In this document: positions 20,959 to 26,870 of the stretch, piece after piece | How positions within the stretch are numbered: the stretch's first letter is position 1 | How the letters are laid out: every line of letters starts with the position of its first letter | Made by a program: the position numbers and the translations under genes | Source of the DNA: Actinomortierella ambigua | Lineage: Eukaryota > Mortierellomycota > Mortierellomycetes > Mortierellales > Mortierellaceae | NCBI GenBank assembly: GCA_016098155.1 | Contig: JAAAJB010000497.1 | Coordinates: forward strand, 1 to 26,870 | Direction: 5' to 3' | DNA length: 26,870 nucleotides | The notes under the pieces: generated by a model | The model's database searches: none | Told to the model about the DNA's origin: nothing | What the model saw: the letters and a program-made list of their open reading frames with translations, nothing else

Positions 20959-21166
20959 GGTGTTCTAACAAGGAAAACTAGAAAGGAGGTTCTCACTTTC
21001 GATTCGCCCCTCCAATTTGAGTTCCCCTCCTCTCTCTTCCCTCTTGCCTTTTCGGGCCAAACTCGCCACTCGCTCCCCCCCCTCCCCTCCCACCTCCCTC
21101 GTAACGTGAACGTGTTTCACCACCCACGACCTCCCTTCAGTGCATTGCTATCCATCTTCTGCGCTT
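20959..21166 (-). promoter_or_regulatory. RPL39 promoter and CDC45 3' UTR region
   Basis: Both neighbours are on the minus strand with 208 bases between them. In the RPL39 sense this region is G-rich then A/G-rich, followed by a pyrimidine-rich stretch (TTTCTAGTTTTCCTTG) just before the proposed ATG, which resembles the pyrimidine leaders of ribosomal protein genes. No TATA box was seen. Confidence 0.45.
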
Positions 21167-23961
21167 TTATTTCTTCTTCAGATACCGACCAATGTGACTC
21201 AAGAAGCCCTCAAAGTCATCGCGGTCAATCTCAATCACAGTGTGGTCGTACCCTACATAGCGGACTGGGATTCCCTCCAACATGGAGATACGTTGGAACG
21301 CTGTACCGAATTTGCTGTTGAAGAAAGACACATGTATGAGGTTAGCAAGTTGTTTGTTCCACCCCAATAGAGGGGACAGATCGCCCGGTAAATATCTACA
21401 GCTAACAACTTTCGACTTACTTTGATATAACCTCACCAATGTTAGAAGATCCATTGACGCCTGCGATATAGTATGTTTGCGAAGGTTCGTTCAGGACGGC
21501 AAGCACAAGTGGAATAGGACGGCTGGAGCTCTTGCTAGAGCCATATTCCTAAGCGACAAAAAGATCAAAAGGCATTCAGCAACAGTAAAATAATAATAAA
21601 AACACCTTAACACCCCGTCTGCAGGTGAAGACAATGGCGTGAACTTACTCGGATCGCATAAACAAGAAACTGTGCAAGCTGTTGGATAGCAGACGGATTC
21701 CAAAAGACAGGCAGATCTGGCCCATCCTTGACGGTCGTCAGTCGATAGTTGGAGAGCGTCTTGATCAACTGTTTATCAATGATGGCCACCCCCTGGCGAA
21801 TGATGGCTCGTCGCAGCTTCATCGCTAGTACGACTCCTTCCTCAAGATGATGGGCTGATTCACTTAGGGCATCACAAGCCTTATAAAAATTGGCGTGCCA
21901 CCATGCCGGTTGGGTCGAGGCACCAGAGGAGTCAGAGTCTTGTGCATCGCCACTGCCGTTCGCTGCGGATCCTCTGGCCGTCGCTGTCGATCTAGATGGT
22001 CCGTTGGCACCTGCTACTGTCGACGCTGCAGTTGAGCCACTTGGAGGCCCTGTACCATTAGCCGTCATCAATGGATTGGTTGAAAAGGCAGATGCTGCGG
22101 AGGAGGACCCTGCGAGGTCTAAGCCCAAGTGCTCGTCCGCCTTGATCCCCAAGCAGATGCTTGCCTCTGGGGAAACTTCAAGCAACGCCGAGGCGGCATA
22201 GGCAAAATCGCTCGCACTCATCGCGCCCTGGAAGCCCCTTGAACGAAGAAACGACGTGAACAGAATCTCGTGCATGCCATACTCGGGCGCCACCGACTCA
22301 ATCTTCTCCTTGAGAATCCGTTTCAGATTAATGTCCATGTGTGTGTAGACTTGATGACTCTCCTGGAGCGAAAAGCCCATCTTGGCCAAGAGGGCAAGCA
22401 AACGTCGTCGACCGCGCTCACGCCATATGCCGAGTCTCGAAGCTACATAGTGTGAGTGATACATGGCCTCGTACAGGGACCAGTGACGCACCATCACAAA
22501 GCGATACTCGTCCGTACATTGGATTTTTCCCTCCTCCAAAGGGGTCGAGACGCTGGGTATATCGCGAGACAAGGCGGATCTGGACGCCGGTGCAGGAAAT
22601 AGTCGCTCTGACTCGTCCTTGTATAGCTGCACCTTCTCCAAATACTGCTCATGGCTGATCTGCTCGTTCGTGTACATTGACGTCAATCCTACAATGGCCA
22701 GCCTATAATACGAGAGGAGACACGGAAGGGAAAGGTGACAATAGTAAGCAGTCATCAACGTACACCAAAAAAAAGGGGGATAATGATAGTGCATGAAGCC
22801 ATTCTACTTACCAGAGGATATGGCCCGAGACACGATCGAGTTGTGAAGCAATGGTATAACACTGATTGGATATTGAGTTGCCGAACGTGAGCCCTTGGCT
22901 CATATACTGGACAATGGTTTCGCTCGCTGCCTCCCACTCGCGGTTCTTTTCTCCAGGGACCACCTCCGTATCAAGGCCCGTGCGCCGACGTTGCCTCCGC
23001 CCTTGACCATACCCATCCTCGTCATCATCATCGTCATCATCATCCCCTTCCAGATCATCTTCATCATCCGCCGGAGAGCGCCGACCTCCGTCTGCGTCTG
23101 GTTCGTATTCGTTCTCCTATTTAATTTGTTGGAACGATAAGCAAGGGGTGAATGTGTGATGGGATTAGCTATTTTGCAAAACGAAAGATTGCGGACCATA
23201 ATCTTCCCCTAGTAGTAATTGAAAGGAGGAAGAAGGGGGCCGGGTGGGAACATACCTCAGTGAAAATAAGAGCATCCTTCTCCTGCTGCAGCTCCCGATC
23301 GAGATCCGTATCGTGTGCGACAATAACCTCGTTATGCCAGAAGCAATTGCGCAGATCGACAGGACGGTGGCTGTCAAAGACATAGACGGTAATGTCCTCG
23401 TGCAATTCGATATAGTCCTCCATGTTGAACAATGCGCCACAGTTGAGCATAATCACCGACCGAATCTGTGGGAACCATGCAGGGGAGATACAGGGTGAGC
23501 AGTTAGTGGCAAATTCGTACAACAATAGCCAAAAAAGGAGGGCGAGACGAGGGAGACGAATAGGTCCGGATCCAGTGATGTAGCACCCTCATCCTTACCG
23601 AGCGACTGATGGACTTCGCCTCGTTCTTGACGTCGTCCATATTGCCGACAGGGACAACAACATAGCTAATACTGTCCGACTTGAATAGAGTCTATAGGAG
23701 ACATTCAACAGCAATAGAAAAAAAAAGAGCTCATGTACCAGTCAGATTTTTAGAAGACGTGCAAAAATTGCATGCTAGCAAAGAACAAATCATGTCTCGC
23801 ATAACCCTCTATCTGCACACTCGTACCGCTAGTATCCTAAACGCGCAGATGGCATCGACATCAGCAGCTACAAAGAAGAGAACGGTACTCTGTCCCGGAA
23901 GGGCCGTCTTTCGAATGCGCTCATAGGCTAGGGAGAAGTTGGCTTTCTTGACGTGACCCAT
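21167..23961 (-). CDS. CDC45: Replication initiation factor Cdc45
   Basis: Cdc45 joins MCM2-7 and GINS to form the CMG helicase that opens replication origins and moves with the fork. Seven exons, 23961-23827, 23691-23599, 23465-23256, 23116-22812, 22702-21649, 21548-21421 and 21314-21167, join in phase to 690 residues (human 566, yeast 650). The N-terminus has VLFFVAADVDAICAFRIL, the DHH-like core seen in Cdc45, then LFKSDSISYVVVPVG. FDSHRPVDLRNCF follows. An acidic region with an Asp run (about 155-170) separates the halves, as in other Cdc45 proteins. WLAIVGLTSMY, RFVMVRHWSLYEAMYHSHYV and the C-terminal NKFGTAFQRI complete the match. A Ser/Ala/Gly-rich insert lies in the middle of exon 5. 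Exon 6 ends at donor GTAAGT, not at the GTGAGG 13 bases upstream, because only the former keeps the frame into NKFG. The gene is head to head with ORC2. Confidence 0.96.
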
Positions 23962-24085
23962 TGACGAGAAGTGATTAGCTATTGGTAAAGAGCCGAGTGT
24001 AGGGCTAGCGCCGAGGAGGAATGAACAATGGGTGGAGAATGGTAGTCTCGCTCAAATGACGAGCGGCGGAGGGGGTGGGGGAAGA

Positions 24086-24093
24086 GGCGCGAA
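24086..24093 (-). promoter_or_regulatory. E2F/SBF-like site 1
   Basis: GGCGCGAA on the plus strand reads TTCGCGCC on the minus strand, close to the E2F consensus TTTSSCGC and to the CGCGAA core bound by fungal SBF/MBF-type factors. It lies 125 bases upstream of the CDC45 ATG. Function is inferred from the motif and the neighbouring genes. Confidence 0.45.
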
Positions 24094-24161
24094 GGGATTA
24101 TTCCTGGTGGCGAATGAAGAAGACTAATGGTGGCAAAGAGTGGCCAGAAAACAAAAGCGCC

Positions 24162-24169
24162 TTTCGCGC
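24162..24169 (+). promoter_or_regulatory. E2F/SBF-like site 2
   Basis: TTTCGCGC is an exact E2F consensus match, and its reverse complement contains CGCGAAA, the SCB-type core. It lies 117 bases before the preferred ORC2 ATG (24286) but inside the frame if translation starts at 24127. This is one reason to prefer the later start. Confidence 0.5.
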
Positions 24170-24285
24170 TCAGAACGTGCCTGAAAAAAACACACACTAA
24201 AAAACAACCGTCCAAGTATTTGCTCTCACACCCCCCGCTCCCACCTCAACTCACCACTACAGACGTTCAGCGAGGAAAACAGCCA

Positions 24286-26160
24286 ATGCTCATCACCTAC
24301 CAGCCCAACGACGACATCCCCGTACACATTGTCTGCAGCGTCAGCAAGAGCGATGCAGACAAAGAGACGGCCTTGGCCAAGAAGCACAAGAATGTCGTTC
24401 CTCCTCGCCAACGGAGGCGGTTGTTGCTCGAGTCAGGACTGACCATTCCCAAGCGATCATCAGTGGTCGATGCATCACGCCGCCATGCCAGCTCCACATC
24501 AAGTCGAGACAAGGAAGTAACAGCGACAGCAGCTGGTCTGACAGGAGAAGAGGGAATGGACGATATTTTCTTGCCTTCTAGAGCCCCCGCATCCGCAACT
24601 TCAGCGGCTCTTGGATCTAGTGCGGATCCAGCGACTGCACAAGGCGACGATGGCGATGACGAGACAAAATTTAAGAGTGCTCGCCAAGTCTTTGGCTTCC
24701 AATCGGCCAAGAAGAAGGGAGGCGTCCTCCAGACAATATTACAGCAACAGCAGGAACAAGAAGCGGCGGCGGCAGCAGCAGCGGCCGAAAAGGCATCCAA
24801 GGCAGGACGGCGAGCGGGATCCAAAAAGGTCGACAAGGCAGAGACGGACAAGTATGCCAACCGAGCGCGCGTTGCCCGAGCAATATCTCGCACCAACCAG
24901 GTGGATTCTGACCATGAAGCAAATGCGTCATCGTCGGAGGAGGAGGACGACGAAGAGGAAGAGGAGGAAGATGACCAGCACAGTCGGAAACGACCTCGGA
25001 CGGAGGACGAAGATATGGAGGACGATGACCACGACAAGGCGCTGGATGACTTGAACGAACCACAAAAGTCGTTCTTCGAGATTGACGAGATGGGTGCAGA
25101 GCGATACTTTCAGGACGTGCATCAAAAGTCGAGGACCTCGAACAATACCCTTTCCAAACTTCCAGTACTGGAGCATGCAGACTTTATGGCGGCCCTGCGG
25201 AGAACGACCGTCAAACACGCACGTGAGACAGAGATGCTACAACTCTTGTACGAGGAGCAGTTTCCGCAATGGTACTTTGAGCTCATCTCGGGAGGATTCA
25301 ACCTGCTGTTTTATGGTTACGGCTCCAAACGACAGCTGCTCAATCGGTTCGCCTTGACGTTTTTAACGGATGCGCCCGTGATCATCGTCAACGGATTCTT
25401 CCCAACGGTGACCGTCAAGGAAATCCTTAACAAGATCACGGCTGGGGCGTTGGAGTATACAGGACCAACGGGATCCCTGCAGGAGCAGACAGCGTTTATC
25501 CACACCTATTTCCGCCAACCGGATCGGCGGGTGAAGAAGGTGTACCTGATCCTGCACAACATTGACGGACCCAACCTACGATCGGAAAAGTCCCAGGCGG
25601 CGCTGAGCTACTTGGCGAGCTGTCCACATGTGCACCTGTTGGCAACGCTGGACCACATCAACGCGGCCCTGTTGTGGGACGCGGTCAAGGTAGCGAGGTT
25701 TAACTGGATCTGGCATGAGCTGACGACGTATGAGAACTACTTGACGGAGACTAGTTTTGAAAATTCGATCATGGTCCGACGGGGCGAGCTTGGTGCGCGT
25801 GGTGTGCAGTTTGTGCTGGCCAGTTTGACCTCGAACGGCAAGGGCCTGTTCCGGATTATGGCCGAGCATCAGATTGCCATGGACCGTGAGCTCCAACAGT
25901 TACAGCCAGGACAAGGAGGAAATGGTGGTGGTGGTGCAGTTAGCCGTAATTTGGCGGATCTGGGTATGTCGCACCATGCACTGTTCCAAAAGTGTCTTGA
26001 AAACTTTTTGGTCAGTAATGCGGTCACCTTCCGAAGCCAGCTCACCGAGTTTCGCGACCATCAGATTGTTCAATCACGCAAAGGACCTGATGGTGCCGAG
26101 ATGCTGCATATTCCTCTTGAGAGTGATGTTCTGGAAGGTATTCTCGAGAGCTTGCCATGA
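24286..26160 (+). CDS. ORC2: Origin recognition complex subunit 2
   Basis: Orc2 is one of the AAA+-like subunits of the complex that marks origins and loads MCM2-7. The single exon gives 624 residues from the ATG at 24286 (677 from the in-frame ATG at 24127). The first 240 or so residues are disordered, with Ala, Lys/Arg and Asp/Glu-rich runs, as is usual for Orc2. The conserved domain starts near KSFFEIDEMGAERYFQDVH and includes EEQFPQWYFELISGGFNLLF, YGYGSKRQLL (the Orc2 form of the P-loop region), PVIIVNGFFPT, VYLILHNIDGPNLR and ASCPHVHLLATLDHINAAL. The C-terminal winged-helix region includes GLFRIMAEHQI and ends at LEGILESLP. I prefer 24286 because the sequence between the two ATGs is C-rich and leader-like and covers an E2F-like site. 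The start is about 60% sure; the identity is not in doubt. No intron is needed. Confidence 0.94.
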   Translation: MLITYQPNDDIPVHIVCSVSKSDADKETALAKKHKNVVPPRQRRRLLLESGLTIPKRSSVVDASRRHASSTSSRDKEVTATAAGLTGEEGMDDIFLPSRAPASATSAALGSSADPATAQGDDGDDETKFKSARQVFGFQSAKKKGGVLQTILQQQQEQEAAAAAAAAEKASKAGRRAGSKKVDKAETDKYANRARVARAISRTNQVDSDHEANASSSEEEDDEEEEEEDDQHSRKRPRTEDEDMEDDDHDKALDDLNEPQKSFFEIDEMGAERYFQDVHQKSRTSNNTLSKLPVLEHADFMAALRRTTVKHARETEMLQLLYEEQFPQWYFELISGGFNLLFYGYGSKRQLLNRFALTFLTDAPVIIVNGFFPTVTVKEILNKITAGALEYTGPTGSLQEQTAFIHTYFRQPDRRVKKVYLILHNIDGPNLRSEKSQAALSYLASCPHVHLLATLDHINAALLWDAVKVARFNWIWHELTTYENYLTETSFENSIMVRRGELGARGVQFVLASLTSNGKGLFRIMAEHQIAMDRELQQLQPGQGGNGGGGAVSRNLADLGMSHHALFQKCLENFLVSNAVTFRSQLTEFRDHQIVQSRKGPDGAEMLHIPLESDVLEGILESLP

Positions 26161-26411
26161 GCACAATAAAATAAAAGCCAAAAACCGATATCTTCATCGA
26201 TACGTACTCATGTAACCGTTTCATCATATTTATTGATGTATGAAAGAAGAAGGCAGGTCCAAGTAGAAGACACCTATTGGTGCCCCAAACACATTATCAT
26301 ATTGCATGATGCAATGAGGATCAATCACAACAGATGAAGATAACAACATCTGCAGCTGGCTTTCTCTTTTCTGGTTTGCTTTGTTTTATAGAAGAAGATA
26401 TGTAAGAGGAA

Positions 26412-26429
26412 ACCCGCCCGAAGGCGGGT
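26412..26429. repeat. Perfect 7-bp GC hairpin
   Basis: ACCCGCC and GGCGGGT flank the loop CGAA. The hairpin is followed on the plus strand by CAAAAATTAAAC. It lies about 250 bases past the ORC2 stop. It looks like a bacterial terminator but has no U-run and such terminators are not expected here; its role is unknown. Confidence 0.7.
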
Positions 26430-26568
26430 GCAAAAATTAAACAATCTTCCGTTGGTAGGGGCCAAAAATGGGCATTTCAGGTAAAAGGCATGAGATGCAT
26501 TGTTTTCTTAGCCCCCCGGAAGGAATAAGTGAGGAGCACAATCTAACCGGGGCTTGCTTCTCTTTTAT

Positions 26569-26671
26569 AGTGAAAATTTGTTCGGGTGGCTTGTAGATTC
26601 CAGCTTCCGACCCCATTGTGTCAATTGCGAGATCTTGAGAGCACTTGATCTAAGGGAGCTAAATTTTCACT
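26569..26671. repeat. 11-bp inverted repeat pair
   Basis: AGTGAAAATTT at 26569-26579 and its exact reverse complement at 26661-26671 enclose about 80 bases. No target-site duplication was found beside the arms, so it is not supported as a transposon. Confidence 0.6.
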
Positions 26672-26780
26672 CTCGACACCGTCGCACATTTCGGACTGCT
26701 AAACACGTAGACCACCACGCAAGCGACTTGCTCAAGCAGCAATCAGAACAGTCTGGCTTGCACCAAAAGCCCTCTCCCTC

Positions 26781-26809
26781 ATAATAATAATAATAATCAT
26801 AATAATATA
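26781..26809 (+). repeat. TAA/ATA microsatellite
   Basis: Repeated ATA/TAA units with one CAT interruption lie just before the terminal GA repeat. Confidence 0.85.
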
Positions 26810-26814
26810 TACAT

Positions 26815-26818
<4 letters not shown>

Positions 26819-26870
<52 letters not shown>
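26819..26870 (+). repeat. (AG)n microsatellite at the window edge
   Basis: At least 26 uninterrupted AG units run to the last base, so the full length is unknown. Confidence 0.97.

Larger units (their letters stand above)
23962..24285. promoter_or_regulatory. Bidirectional promoter region of CDC45 and ORC2
   Basis: This region lies between the CDC45 ATG and the preferred ORC2 ATG. It holds two E2F/SBF-like motifs (listed separately) and an inverted CCAAT box (ATTGG at 23981-23985). The ORC2 side ends in a C-rich leader. If ORC2 starts at 24127, the shared region shrinks to 165 bases. Confidence 0.6.
26161..26780. other. 3' flank of ORC2 without a recognised gene
   Basis: AATAAA at 26165-26170 overlaps the end of ORC2 closely. 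The rest holds no frame longer than about 76 codons and no recognised RNA gene. A perfect short hairpin and an 11-bp inverted repeat are listed separately. Confidence 0.5.

Noticed and set aside
26401..26440. Bacterial-type intrinsic terminator
   Set aside because: The hairpin has no U-run after it, and the surrounding genes are clearly eukaryotic.
1..26870. A new defence, toxin, mobile or biosynthetic system
   Set aside because: Every substantial frame is explained by a known eukaryotic family, apart from the small membrane protein. No transposase, reverse transcriptase, CRISPR repeat or viral gene was seen.

Overview
This window is nuclear DNA from a fungus. It carries nine eukaryotic protein genes with many short spliceosomal introns (about 0 to 6 per gene), most with canonical GT/AG ends and phases that join exactly. 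There are no operons, no Shine-Dalgarno sites, and long CT-rich leaders before many start codons. Gene content (a PHO81/NUC-2-type SPX-ankyrin protein, an HSL-type lipase, APN2 with a GRF finger, eL39 with an intron right after ATG) and the CT/GA-rich spacers suggest an early-diverging fungus, perhaps Mortierella-like. That placement is inference and was not tested.

Layout from left to right: SDH2 (complex II iron-sulfur subunit, minus strand, running off the left edge) stands head to head with MSY1 (mitochondrial tyrosyl-tRNA synthetase, plus). MSY1 converges on a large HSL-family lipase/esterase (minus), which has a TATA box and a tandem duplication upstream. After 1.6 kb without a recognised gene come a small four-helix membrane protein (plus) and, behind a CT/GA-rich spacer, the phosphate regulator PHO81 (plus). 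PHO81 converges on CSTF1/CstF-50 (mRNA 3'-end processing, minus), which is head to head with APN2 (AP endonuclease, plus). APN2 converges on the ribosomal protein gene RPL39 (minus). CDC45 (minus) lies upstream of RPL39 and is head to head with ORC2 (plus). About 700 bp of simple repeats, a hairpin and an inverted repeat end the window in a GA microsatellite.

Most genes are unrelated housekeeping functions, but two head-to-head pairs make biological sense. SDH2-MSY1 both encode mitochondrial proteins. CDC45-ORC2 both act in replication initiation, and two E2F/SBF-like motifs lie near their shared promoter. APN2, which carries a PCNA-binding motif, is 4.7 kb from that pair.

All spliced models were built by hand from splice sites, reading phase and family knowledge. 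The exon joins for MSY1, the lipase, PHO81, CSTF1, APN2, RPL39 exons 2-3 and CDC45 are all phase-consistent. The SDH2 first exon and the ORC2 start are uncertain. I found no convincing new multi-gene system, CRISPR array, complete transposon, or tRNA/rRNA gene.
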